Positions 37,315 to 47,761 of a stretch of 64,000 nt of DNA are shown here, one piece after another. The stretch comes from Panaeolus papilionaceus (Eukaryota > Basidiomycota > Agaricomycetes > Agaricales), in NCBI GenBank assembly GCA_015501605.1, contig JADNRZ010000003.1:1674001-1738000 (forward strand), read 5' to 3'. How positions within the stretch are numbered: position 1 is the stretch's first letter; each line of letters begins with the position of its first letter. The notes below the pieces were generated by a model. It searched no databases and was not told the origin of the DNA. It saw nothing but the letters and a program-made list of their open reading frames with translations. Both the position numbers and the translations under genes were made by a program.

Positions 37315-39782
37315 ATGGCAAAATCTGAGACCGAGCATCTGACACTAACGAACCTCCCATTGGAATTGGTGTATGAAATTGTGAAATGGTGATGAGCGCG
37401 TTAGGAGATGTTGGTGAAAGGTGAGTGAAGTGAAAAGAAGATGAGAGCGACGATGGGAAAGGTGAGAAGTGAAGAAGTGAAGTGAGGACACGCAGACGAG
37501 TTTGTGGGGTCAGTGAGAGAGATGAGATAGAGGAGAGGAGAGGAGAGGAGAGGAGTTGAGAGGTAGCAGAGGGAACGAAATAGGAGCGGAGACGGCGACT
37601 TGAAAGAGCTGAGCGAGTTATGAAAGTGCACACGGGCACGACACGGCGACGAAATACGAATCTGAGCACGAAATACGAGATGTGAAAGGGGGGAAAAGCT
37701 TTTTTATTTTCAGTAAACTAGGTACATTTTATATGTAAAGTTATGGAAATTCAAAGAAAATAAAAGAGAAAGGCCAAGAAGCGGAAATGAGTCAGGGAAT
37801 GTGAAAGATAATACTAGAATAATAAAGAAAAGTGAAGAACAGAGAAGTAGATGGAAAAGGTGAAAACGGGGTTGTAGGTCCAAGTGTTGCCCGACGCTAA
37901 TACATAAATGGTAAAATAACGAGCGTGGCGCGCGAAAACATCAGCGCACGGCTGATCGGGTAGTGACCCTGGGATACGGCGACGACGGCAACACGTTGAT
38001 GCGAATAGAAAAGAAAAGAAAAATGAAGAAAAATCAAAAAATAGGGGCTTACAGATGACTGGCTCATCAATGGGTTCGTAATTTGCTTTCAATCCTCCTT
38101 ACATATCTCTGACGCAGTGAACACCTCCCCTTATAGTGCACAATTCCGCCGAGAGCGTGCTCTCTAGAAAGGCTGCAGTTGATTTGCAGAATGCTCTTAC
38201 TTGCAACAGAACTTCTACCTAATCCTGCATTTCATCTAGGATGCTCTCAGTTCAGCCAGGTGTCTGCTGCTAAGGAAATCAAAGCTTTGGCCCTCGGCAC
38301 GTCGAGGAGGGACCCAACCACATTCAAACGATTGTGTATAGACTATCACAGTTTATTTCAGACGAGTGATGACAGTGTTCAAGATCTGACCGACTCACAG
38401 AGGGACGTGCTTCAGCATCTTCCTCTAGGCATTCGGTCATTTCCCGAGCTAGAGACTGTCAGGTGTGTGCCTCATCTCATATAGACAGTCTGCCATCGCA
38501 ATTTGAATTAATCACATTTTCAATGTGGATTACGCAGCGTATTTATAAACTGGACTCAATCTCCCGTTCTCATGCAGTCCATCTTGGACGGTTTCAACAA
38601 CATGGCTTCTCTGAGGCATGTGACATTCACTTGGGCGCCCTCAGCTAAAGTGTGGGGTTTCACATTCACCTCCCTTTCGAACCTCGAATCATTCACGTTT
38701 AGATCCGTAGTTCGTGTCAGTGACGGTGTTCTCACTGGACTTTCCCGACTTCTAACACGATGTCCTGATTTAACCTATCTTGACCTCGATTTGAAAGAAC
38801 CTATGGATGTCGTCTTTCAAGAGATTGTCAGCTCGTCTCGTCCATACTTTTGTCGACTCGTGAACCTCAAGCTTAAACTACAGCACATCCGAGCCCAAAT
38901 CATTGAAAACCTGATGCCAAACTTGCAGCTTCTGAAATCCATTACACTCTTAGAACCCCGTAGTACCTTAGCCCCCAGCGTAACTGAAGGTATCTGGGAG
39001 CCCTTCCTTCGACGCAGCGTCTTTGTTGCAGAACTCAAAACGGACATCATAGACTTCTCACTTATTCCCTACATCTCAGCGATTGCTGCCCGACCACTGA
39101 AGCTATCTGTTTCATGGCACGCTGAACGCCTCAATTATAGGCGCAATCACACATTTCGCAGAGCTTTCTATCGATTTCTTCAGCACCCACTCCTGGAAAC
39201 TCGACATTTACTGGTAGAACTGAACTTGGCCCACAATGTCTCCCGTTCTTGGCGTTGGAAGTTGCAGTACGACACCAATGTCCTCGGCGCCTTGTCTTCG
39301 TTGAAGCGTTTGAAGAAATTGCACATCAGACATTCAAGGTTGTCTGATGAACCAAACGACCCCGACTTGCTATGCGATGACTGTATGCAAACGATGGTTG
39401 TAAGTCCTTTTAGTGGTTCTTTGATCTATTGTCGATTCTTGATTTACGCAATTTCTGCAAAAAGGGCAAGTTCATAGAATTCTGCGATAATTCCTATCCC
39501 GAGCTTGAGATGCTTCACCTCTACCTCCAAAATAGTAGGCCTCATAGTCCACATGATTATCCCGCACCTCACGTTGTCCACGCGCATAACTTGATTCCGG
39601 AGGACAACACCTTCGATCTTGCAGAAAATGCTATTCTCAACTTCCCTGTAGCTCAAACATGGGATAGACGGTATTTTGATATCACCCTCTGCGGCGGCTT
39701 GTATGAAGTATGGAGGGATCCCGAAACTAGGATATCGGCCTACGTAAAATCTCGTAGTGTACGCCCTTTGTTACACTCGTGA
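37315..39782 (+). CDS. F-box-like paralog A, exon 1 disrupted by an insertion
   Basis: Array 1 protein. Exon 1 encodes MAKSETEHLTLTNLPLELVY then EIVKW, an F-box-like N-terminus. In the paralogs the next exon follows after a short intron with donor TGG|GTTCGT. Here a 680-base insert (37390-38069) sits exactly between TGG and GTTCGT. Exon 2 resumes near 38140 with CTIPPRACSLERLQLICRML and LLPNPAFHLGCSQFSQVSAA. Exon 3 has SILDGFNNMASLRHVTFTWA and LLTRCPDLTYLDLDLKE. The last exon has GKFIEFCDNSYPELEMLHLY and LYEVWRDPETRISAYVKSR, with the stop at 39782. The body after exon 1 is intact. Unless a cryptic donor (for example GTGAAA at 37381) is used, exon 1 cannot be joined in frame, so the product may lack its F-box. 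F-box assignment rests on pattern and is inferred. Confidence 0.65.
37390..38069. mobile_element. MITE-like 680-base insertion in paralog A
   Basis: The element starts TGATGAGC and ends GCTCATCA, an 8-base terminal inverted repeat. It is flanked by ATGG on both sides (37386-37389 and 38070-38073), a likely 4-base target duplication. Removing it restores AAATGG|GTTCGT, the exon 1 donor seen in paralogs C, D and E. The left half is a purine-rich strand with GAGGA repeats; the right half is AT-rich. No transposase frame is visible, so it is non-autonomous. A 4-base duplication other than TTAA fits no major DNA-transposon superfamily well. Confidence 0.6.
37440..37570. repeat. purine-rich GA tract with GAGGA repeats
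   Basis: The plus strand is almost entirely A and G, with a (GGAGA)n core at about 37530-37556. It lies inside the MITE-like insert. Confidence 0.6.
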
Positions 39783-39990
39783 AGCGCTATGCCGGATCGT
39801 ATGTACTATATCCGTTTTTCTATGTTCTAAATGAAACCTGACTTCGTTTGTGTTAACACTCGAATGAGAGGTCCAAACCTAGTATACGACGGAATCATGG
39901 ATGTCAGGAATTTACATTGATATGCTGGTTTGACCGGTTTTAATGGCATGTACGTCGATACTGAAGATACGAAGCTTTAAATTTCCACTT

Positions 39991-40028
39991 GATAGTGATA
40001 GCAGTAGTAGTAGTAATAGTAGCAGTGG
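39991..40028 (+). repeat. AGT trinucleotide microsatellite
   Basis: An imperfect run of AGT/AGC units in the spacer between paralogs A and B. Confidence 0.6.
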
Positions 40029-40091
40029 TATTAACGACGTGAGACCAAATTTCATGGCGTTTTGAGCAGCGTCAGACCATGACATGGACTC

Positions 40092-40105
40092 GACGTGAGA
40101 AAAGT
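40092..40105 (+). promoter_or_regulatory. shared upstream motif GACGTGAGAAAAGT (paralog B)
   Basis: Identical over 14 bases to the copy upstream of paralog A, and 68 bases before the paralog B start. Confidence 0.5.
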
Positions 40106-40173
40106 TCACTGCAAATTCTTCCACACGACCATGCATGGGACGTGTGGTCAAGCTTGTGTGAGCGCCCACCATC

Positions 40174-41980
40174 ATGGCACATTTGGTCTCGACAAGCCCT
40201 AATTCCCGTTCCTTAACAGTAACCTCCCTGCCTTTGGAAGTGGTATTTGAAATTGTGAAATGGGTTAGTGGTCCACTTTTGTCTTGGCTTTACACCCGAT
40301 CTAACGCTGCAAACTTCTAGTGCACATTTCCACCAAGAGCATGCTCCCTGGGAGAACTGCAGATAACTTGCAAGATGTTTTTACGTGCAACTGAACTTCT
40401 GCCTCTCCAAGCTCTTCATCTAGGTTGCTCTCAGATGACCCCAACATCTGCCGCCCGCGAAATCAAAGCATTCGCTCAGGGCTCGTCGAAGAGGGATGCT
40501 GCCTTATTCCGACGAATATGCATAGATTATCATGATTTATTCGAGTCAGATGACAGCGCCCAAGTTCTGAGCTATTTCGATAGGGTGGTGCTTCAGTATC
40601 TTTCCAAGGCTATGCGGTCGTTCCTCAATGCGGAGACTGTCAGGTGTGATACATGCTGTAAACGATTCGATAACCGCTGATACAGTTCTCTTATGTATGC
40701 GGCATTTATAGCGTTATCCTAAACAACACCCAGCCTTCTTTCCTCGCACAGTCTATCTTAGATGGTTTAAAAGATATGTCGTCCTTACGGCATGTCATCA
40801 TCACTTGCGATTATTCGTCCTGGTTGACCTCGGAGCCTCTCCAATTTCCCTCCTTGTCAAACCTCGAGTCGTTCACTTTCAAATCACCAACTCTAACCTC
40901 CGACACAATGTTTCCCCTACAAATCGCACACCTCTTAACACAATGTCCTGACCTCGTCTTTCTTGAACTAGACATCTGCACAAACATGGATATAATTTTC
41001 ACAACACTCGTCAACGAATCTGGCTCATCCTTACTTCGCCTTCAACACCTTAAGCTTCGGATGTGGGATATCAACTCGCATAGTATTGAAAACCTCATTC
41101 CCCACTTACAACACCTGAAATCTATTGCTCTCTTACAGCATTATCCACAATATCGCGGAGATGAGCGTGTATGGGATCTCTTCCTTCGAAACCGCATCTT
41201 CGTTTCAGACATCAAAACTGACCTAATAGACGATTCGTTCGTCTCCTACGTCGAGGCAGTCGCACCCCGAAAACTGACGGTGTCAATTGTATGGTCTCCA
41301 CCCGCAGGAGTTATGCAATACCTAGATCTCTCGATGAGTTTCCAACACTCGACCCTTCATGCATTTATCTGCGACCGACTTGTGGACTTGCGACATGCGC
41401 TGGTAGAGCTGATCTTCGATATGGAGCGATCTTTGTCTTGGCACTTGCAACATGACACAGGAGCCCTTGAAGCTCTGTCCACGCTCAAGCATATAAAGCG
41501 ATTACACTTCCGAGCTACGCCTCTTATTCGTCGTCCAGCGATAAGGATGGCGCGGGGAACACGCATATTATGTGGCGATTGCATGGAAGATATGATTGTG
41601 AGTGGATTATCATATTCTATATCGTCCGTTCTTTCTTAGTGAAGTTATTTGCGCAGGCGAAGTTGATAGAGTTCTGCTACGCATCTTATCCAGAGCTGGA
41701 GGAGCTTCATGTTCCTCTCGGAGACGATAAACCACGATGGCTATCAGAGCACGACCAATGTGCCCCTCATATCGTCCACCCATGGCTAGGCAGCGAAGAT
41801 CCAACAGTATGGTTCGATATTTCAGAAAGAGTTATTCTCAACTTCCCTGTATCCCAATCCTGGGATACCCACTTTTTCGATATCATCCTGTGCGGCGTCC
41901 TGTATGAAGTATGGAGGGATCCAAAAACATCGACTGCCGCCTACGTTAAGTCTCGTAGAGTACGTCCTGTGCTTCCGTAG
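40174..41980 (+). CDS. F-box-like paralog B, intact
   Basis: Array 1 protein of four exons. Exon 1 (start 40174) ends LPLEVVFEIVKW before donor GTTAGT. Exon 2: CTFPPRACSLGELQITCKMF, LLPLQALHLGCSQMTPTSAA, ending AETVR. Exon 3: VSVILNNTQPSFLAQSILDG, MSSLRHVIIT, LLTQCPDLVFLELDI and CGDCMEDM. Exon 4: AKLIEFCYASYPELEELHVP and VLYEVWRDPKTSTAAYVKSR, with the stop at 41980. The repeated LxxLxLxxC pattern in exon 3 suggests leucine-rich repeats. An F-box plus LRR would make it a substrate receptor of an SCF ubiquitin ligase; this is inferred from pattern only. The substrate is unknown. Confidence 0.72.
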
Positions 41981-42110
41981 CCTTGAAAGGGTTGGTATAA
42001 TTGATGTACGCATCGCATTTTTTGTTCATATCGCTTGTAAATCGGTGTTGACATGGTTCGAGCCCACTGTTTTCGAAAGTGTGCATAAGAATAGTCAGAA
42101 ACAGGCTGCA

Positions 42111-42124
42111 GACGTGAGAATGTT
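42111..42124 (+). promoter_or_regulatory. shared upstream motif, diverged copy (paralog C)
   Basis: GACGTGAGAATGTT matches the first ten bases of the motif of paralogs A and B, about 107 bases before the start of paralog C. Confidence 0.35.
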
Positions 42125-42231
42125 TTTGCTGACTCCATTCAGCCCATCGACACATCACGAAACCAGGCTCTAACCTGGCTGTATACGACATACATACAGG
42201 AGCCTCACAAGCTTGAATAAACGTCTGTTTC

Positions 42232-43086
42232 ATGGCTGGTCGCGGGCACTTGTCACTTAAAGACTTTCCTCTGGAATTGGTGCATGATGTCGTAAAATGG
42301 GTTCGTTACATGTTCCGTCTAACTTGACGATATATTGTGTCGTTTACATACAGAACGATATTGCAGTGCTTGCTTCCACCCATAGCCTGTTCAATAGATG
42401 AAGTCCGACTTATCTGCAGGCTGTTTCTTCGGGTTGTTAACCCCCTGCCTCGACCCGCTCTTCACTTAGGGTGCCCCGAAACGAGTGCGATGGCTGCTGG
42501 CCAAGAAATCAACGGCTCTCTCTTGGTTGGTCCAAGATTGATTCGACGTTGGTTAAGAAGCTCTGCGTCGACTACCACAAACTATTCGACAGGCGAGATA
42601 CGGCTCAAGTACTGAGCTTCCTTGACAAGATGGTCCTTGAGCACTTTGCCAAACCTTCGTCAATCTTGAACGAGTCACGTACGTACTAAGGTTTCATTTC
42701 ACAAGGTATCTATCGTAGGTCATCTTTATCTTGATCACCTCGCTTCTTCGAGACCAATTTTGCGTTCAAAGGGTTAAGCTCGTTCAATTTTGCTACAACT
42801 CTTTTCTCGTCTTAGAGGAACTGTACTTAACATTGGAACGCAGTGTCCCGTAGTGGTGGGAAAGCCGTCATGACTATCTGGCACCACACGCTCTGCCTCC
42901 TCATCGTTACATTCTAAAGCCGGTTTTCAGCCTCGCAGAAAATGCGGTCATGGCATTTATACTACCGAAGTCCTCTATCTAACAGTTTGATATCATTCTG
43001 TGTGGCGCCTTATATGAAGTATGGAGTGATCCCGAAACCATAGTTCTCGCCTATGTTCAATCTCGGGCTATACGATCCTCATGAAT
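42232..43086 (+). pseudogene. F-box-like paralog C, pseudogene
   Basis: Exon 1 (MAGRGHLSLKDFPLELVHDV, VKW) and the donor GTTCGT are intact. Exon 2 starts CLLPPIACSIDEVRLICRLF but has lost one A relative to paralog D at about 42508 (ATCAACGG against ATCAAACGG). This shifts the frame; the original frame resumes as LSLGWSKIDSTLVKKLCVDY. The whole central exon 3 of about 1 kb is missing. A decayed last exon runs from about 42774 (VKLVQFCYNSFLVLEELYLT) to 43086 with in-frame stops and shifts. It is closest to D: both have nearly the same 35 bases before the start codon. Confidence 0.8.
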
Positions 43087-43182
43087 AAACATGATATTTG
43101 ATATTTGCGTGGTTTTCTTGAACACGGTTTGATTTCGGATGACTACATAAGAAATGGTCAGGACTTGAATATTGAATCATCA

Positions 43183-43195
43183 AACGTGCGAAAGT
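43183..43195 (+). promoter_or_regulatory. shared upstream motif, variant (paralog D)
   Basis: AACGTGCGAAAGT, a variant of the array 1 motif, lies 96 bases before the paralog D start. Confidence 0.35.
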
Positions 43196-43291
43196 TTGTT
43201 AACTTCCCATACACTGTTAATAGAGTAATGCATCTCTAACTCGTTCATATACAGTAAACGTCCCTCACAAGCTCGAACCAACATTCGTTTT

Positions 43292-45103
43292 ATGACTAGT
43301 CCTAGGAATTTATCACTGAAAGAATTTCCTCTGGAGGTAGTGCATGAAGTCATAAAATGGGTTCGTCGCATGTTCTGCCCATTCCGTTGAGATCATTGCA
43401 TCGTTTACACACATATTGCAGTGTTTGCTGCCACCCAAAGCCTGTTCAATAGACGACATCCAACTTACCTGCAAGCTGTTTCTTCGGGCTGCTAATCTCC
43501 TGCCTCGACCCACTCTTCACCTAGGATGCCCGGAAACCAGTGCGAGGGCTGCTGGCCAAGAAATCAAACGGCTTTCTCTTGGTCGGTCCCAGGTTGATTC
43601 GATGTTCGTCAAGAAGCTGTGCATTGACTTTCACGACCTAATCGAAAAGCAAGACAAATCTCAAGTACTGAGCTTTCTCGAAAAGATGGTCCTTGAGCAC
43701 CTTGCAAAAGCTTTGCGCACCCTCGTAAACCTGGAACAGGTCCAGTAAGTTCTGATAGTCCTTCATGTGGCGTTGTTCCAAGTCTGCTGGCTAAATCCGA
43801 CATTCGTATCCAAGTATCCTTGTCAGGGATTTCCAACCGAATTACATTCTACAACAGACATTACTTGGCTTGAGAGACATGTCCTCGCTCAGGCATGTTA
43901 CGATCACGAGCCGGCTCACCACCCAAAGACACGTTCGAGTTCCGGAGCCTATCGACTTCACGCCGCTTTCCAACCTCGAATCCTTTACTCTTGTGACGGA
44001 GCTACATGATGGACCTCATAATATTGCAATATCACAGCTCCTAACCCGCTGCCCTGATCTGATTTCCCTTTGCATCGAATCATGCAATGGAGATCTAGAT
44101 GGGTTTTTTCAGTGTCTATTCGCAGAGTCTTGTCCAGTGGTCCTCAAACTAAAGCACTTGAAGCTTCGACTAGGGAAGATTACATCGCGGGATTTTCAGC
44201 GTGCCATGCGACATTTATCTTGTCTGGAAACACTCGATCTATTTATCACTCAGCGGGACCTGCATAATCACGGTCACAGCGACGACCTCTGGGTCCCTTT
44301 CATTCAAGCGAGGAAATTCATTCACAATATCTCAACAAACAGGTTATTCGACTGTTCCTTTTTGCCCTACATTAGAACAATGATACCTTCAAGGCCAGAC
44401 CTGTCGATCTCATGGGCACCGATAGATGAAGGCGTATATGCTATTGGCAACGCATATTACCGCTATTACATCGGTATTTTCATCAAGCGCCGATTGGCTG
44501 ACTTTCAGGATGCGCTGATCGAGCTCCGGCTGGATACTTTCGTCTCCTGGAAATGGCCCTTTGACCCGACTATCGAAGTGCTTGAAGCCATGTCCAACTT
44601 CAAACGCCTAAAGAGACTGCATGTCGCAATGACAAGAGATACTCAAGATTCCACCCTTTTCAGCAGGCCTAATCAAGAATTTTGTGATGACTGCATGCAG
44701 CAATCAGTCGTAAGTCATCTGTTGGTTATCTTCGGCTGCATCGTCTCACTTCATCCACCCTACATTTACACCAAAAAAGATCGAGCTTGTCCAATTTTGC
44801 TACAGCTCTTATCCCGTTCTAGAGGAATTGCACTTGTCACTTGAGTACAGTTCCTCGAGTCCAATTTCGAATAGATGGGTGTCCCAACATGACTATCTTG
44901 CACCACACGTCGTTCATCCGCATTTTTTCATCCCATGGCCGATTTTTAATATTACAGAAAAAGCCATTCTCAGCTATACGATACCCCAGTCTTGGAGTCT
45001 ACACTTCGATATCCTGTTGTGTGGTATTTTATATGAAGTATGGAGGGATCCTGGAACGTCGACACCCGCATATGTGAAGTCTCGAAACATACGAACCATA
45101 TAA
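43292..45103 (+). CDS. F-box-like paralog D, intact
   Basis: Array 1 protein. Exon 1: MTSPRNLSLKEFPLEVVHEV then IKW, donor GTTCGT. Exon 2: CLLPPKACSIDDIQLTCKLF, LLPRPTLHLGCPETSARAAG, AKALRTLVNLEQV. The splice to exon 3 (donor GTAAGT at about 43746, acceptor in ATCCAAG) gives HILVRDFQPNYILQQTLLGL, then RDMSSLRHVTITSRL in frame. Exon 3 continues LLTRCPDLISLCIESCNGDL to EFCDDCMQQSV. Exon 4: IELVQFCYSSYPVLEELHLS and ILYEVWRDPGTSTPAYVKSR, with the stop at 45103. No disruption is found. It was probably duplicated together with C. Confidence 0.72.
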
Positions 45104-45232
45104 TGATGGACAGTCTTTGTACTCTTAAGATCAACATGCCTCTTCAACTTCCGGTCACTGTTTGTGAACGATGTGCAAGGGATATCTTAATATAGTGAAT
45201 TGACTTGCGGATAACAAGACTCATTATGACTC

Positions 45233-45247
45233 AACGCGCGAGAAAGT
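45233..45247 (+). promoter_or_regulatory. shared upstream motif, variant (paralog E)
   Basis: AACGCGCGAGAAAGT, a variant of the array 1 motif, lies 92 bases before the paralog E start. Confidence 0.35.
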
Positions 45248-45339
45248 GATTGACAAATCGCGCCATCAAAACTTGTTACAAAACCCATCTCTTCCTTGCT
45301 CTACACACACAACGCTTAGCAAGAGCCATATAGAGCCAC

Positions 45340-47108
45340 ATGTCTTGTTCACTAATTCAGCTCCCATTAGAAATCCTCCTTGAAGTTGTCAAATGGGTTC
45401 GTGACCAGCTACTGGGTGCTTAATTATTTGAGCTGAGCGCGGACTCCCTGTCGTTTGCCTTGAAATTTGCAGTGTGCAGTTCCACCCAGAGCATGTTCAG
45501 TTGCAGAGCTCCGGCTTATCTGCAAGCCATTTTCGCAGACTGTTGACCTCCTTCCACGCCTCGCTTTTCACCTGGGCTGCAACCATAGCACTCAGAAGAA
45601 TGCTTCCCAGCAAATTAGAGAGCTTTCTCTCGGTCGTTCCAAAGTCGATGTGGCGTCGGTAAAGCAGTTGTGCATTGATTACCATTCTTTATTCGACACC
45701 GATGACAGAGCACGCGTATTGAGTCCTCTCGAAAAGACAGTACTGGAGCATCTTCCCAATGCCCTTCGTAGCTTGGTCAACGTCAAACGAGTTAGGTATG
45801 TGATTGATTTTATTTTGTACACTGTCAGGCTCATATGCTCATTTTAGTGTTATCATAAGCAACTCTGAACCTCATTATCTTGTTAATCAAATCTTGAGGG
45901 GCCTGAAACATATGTCGTCACTCAGGCATGTTACCCTCACTGGAGGTCTTTTACGCAGCAGGGACTACGGTACAAAGCCGGACCCCATCGATTTAACAGC
46001 TCTGTCGAACCTGGAGTCATTCACTCTCATATCGACGCTAGATGCTGACAACGCTGCTTCGGGAATCGCTCGACTTTTGGCCCGTTGTCCAGACTTGACG
46101 TACCTTCACCTTGAAACAAACACAACCCTAGACTTAATTTTTTGGGACCTTCTGGGGGCATCTTGTCCAATTGTCCTCAAACTGAAGCATTTCGCAGTTC
46201 GACTGGCCCAGGTTACTGCTCCAGTCCTCGAACGCTGCATGCGGCACTTGTTAAGCCTGGACTCACTTGGTTTGCATGTCCACCGCCACGTAGGACGGAC
46301 TGGAGAAGAAGATATTTGGGACCCCTTCCGTCGAGCGAACGTATTCATCCGCAACATTGCCACCAACCTGTTCTCAGACCGTTCTCTGATGCCGTATATT
46401 ACTGCGATGGCACCACGAAGATCAAAATTATCAGTGGAGTGGGTGCCATCTAATTATGAGAATAACCGGGGTCGCGCATTGGCAACACTACACGATAGCT
46501 GCGTCGATGCTATGTCTCGAGGTCGTTTAAGACTCTACGCGGGGTTTTTGGTTGAGCTCCGTCTTGACTTAATCGTTCCCTGGAAATGGCCATTCAATCA
46601 CGCTCCAGAAGTGTTTAGTACCCTGGCCCTATTTAAGTGTCTCAAAAGGATTCACATCAGAACCACAAGATGGGGAGGAGCGAATGCCAGTGGGGATAAA
46701 TTCTGCGATGACTGCATACAGTCGTCTATCGTGAGCTAGGTTGCTTTTGTTATATCAGGCATCCAAACTAACATCGTACTCGGATAGACCGAGCTTATCG
46801 AGTTTTGTGGCGAGGAATATCCCGTTTTAGAAGAACTACATTTGTCACACGAGAAAAGCTGTCTACACCCGTACGCATCGCAGCACGACTATTTCCCGCC
46901 GCACATGGTCACCCTTCATCTCGATACATCTCCGCACATGCTCCATCATATAGAACAGGCGATCCTCAATTTTGTCATACCCGTCTCAAGGAGACAGTAT
47001 TTTGATATCATCCATTGTGGCACGTTGTACGAGGTTCTGAGAGATCCCGAAACCATGATCTCTAGCTACGTTAGGTCTCGTAACATGTACTCAGCGCTTC
47101 ACTCATAG
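45340..47108 (+). CDS. F-box-like paralog E, intact
   Basis: Array 1 protein. Exon 1: MSCSLIQLPLEILLEVVKW, donor GTTCGT. Exon 2: CAVPPRACSVAELRLICKPF, LLPRLAFHLGCNHSTQKNAS, ending VKRVR. Exon 3: VSVIISNSEPHYLVNQILRG, MSSLRHVTLTGGLLRSR, LLARCPDLTYLHLETNTTLD and KFCDDCIQSSIV. Exon 4: TELIEFCGEEYPVLEELHLS, GTLYEVLRDPETMISSYVRS and the stop at 47108. All splice sites keep frame. Same inferred role as B and D. Confidence 0.72.
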
Positions 47109-47262
47109 CTGTCGTGATGACACTGCGTATTGCTCTATATATGATACATTCTCCACGCGTATTTATATCGTATAAAAAACTTGCTCTTCATTTGTTTTGG
47201 CCCTTGGGCGTGTACCCAGAACGGGCAACTACTTTAGGCACTCCCAGCCCAATAGGGGTCTC

Positions 47263-47279
47263 ACTCCCTATTAGGGAGT
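47263..47279. repeat. perfect palindrome ACTCCCTA-T-TAGGGAGT
   Basis: Two 8-base arms around a single T. A further AATAGGGG at about 47250 could pair with CCCTATT, so alternative hairpins exist. It lies between paralog E and fragment F. Confidence 0.55.
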
Positions 47280-47309
47280 CGTGCGTCCATTTTCAGTCAA
47301 TCAAGAAAT

Positions 47310-47610
47310 ATTAGCTCGTTGGTTGTCCGGTTCTCGAAGAGCTTCACTTGACACTGTCTGCTTCGGTAAAAAAACCCAGTACGACAATCTTCCGCCACAT
47401 CCAGTTGCTCTACATGAACATATACCAATGCCAATTTTCGGTTCAAAAGAGCAAGTATTTCTCAAGTTACCCATACCCAAATCTTCCACACAGCCTGATG
47501 ATATCGCCCCCTGTGGCATTCTATACAAAGGATGGAAGGAATCAGGGATGACGAGTCGGAGGTACACCAAGTCACGGAGGTTGTGTTCCCCAGCTTATAA
47601 GAAAAATTAA
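47310..47610 (+). pseudogene. F-box-like fragment F, decayed last exon of a sixth paralog
   Basis: Only the C-terminal exon remains. The open part reads QYDNLPPHPVALHEHIPMPI, FGSKEQVFLKLPIPKSSTQP and CGILYKGWKESGMTSRRYTK. These align with the paralogs' QHDYLAPHVVHPHFFIP, the PIPQSW block and CGILYEVWRDPGTSTPAYVK. Just upstream, in another frame, VLEELHLTLS is recognisable, so a frameshift separates the two parts. No F-box or LRR exons precede it. Confidence 0.75.
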
Positions 47611-47761
47611 CGTCGGCGTCGTTTGACTTGAATTCAGTCCCAAATAAATCGCCAACCTCACGCTGATGTGGACAGAGGCTCCACCCGAAAAAAAAAAAAG
47701 ACATTCCATATATTCTACAAAATAAAACAGTAGAAATACAAGCAAGAGAAGTGGCACAACG

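Larger units (their letters stand above)
39783..40173. other. spacer between paralogs A and B
   Basis: It contains an AGT-rich microsatellite (39991-40028) and the shared motif at 40092. No gene is seen. Confidence 0.5.

Noticed and set aside
37313..37669. Minus-strand Ser/Phe/Leu-rich open frame
   Set aside because: It is low-complexity translation of the purine-rich tract inside the MITE-like insert.
42050..42068. GGTTCGAGCCC resembling a tRNA T-arm
   Set aside because: The stem does not pair over five bases and no acceptor or anticodon arms are found at the right distance.
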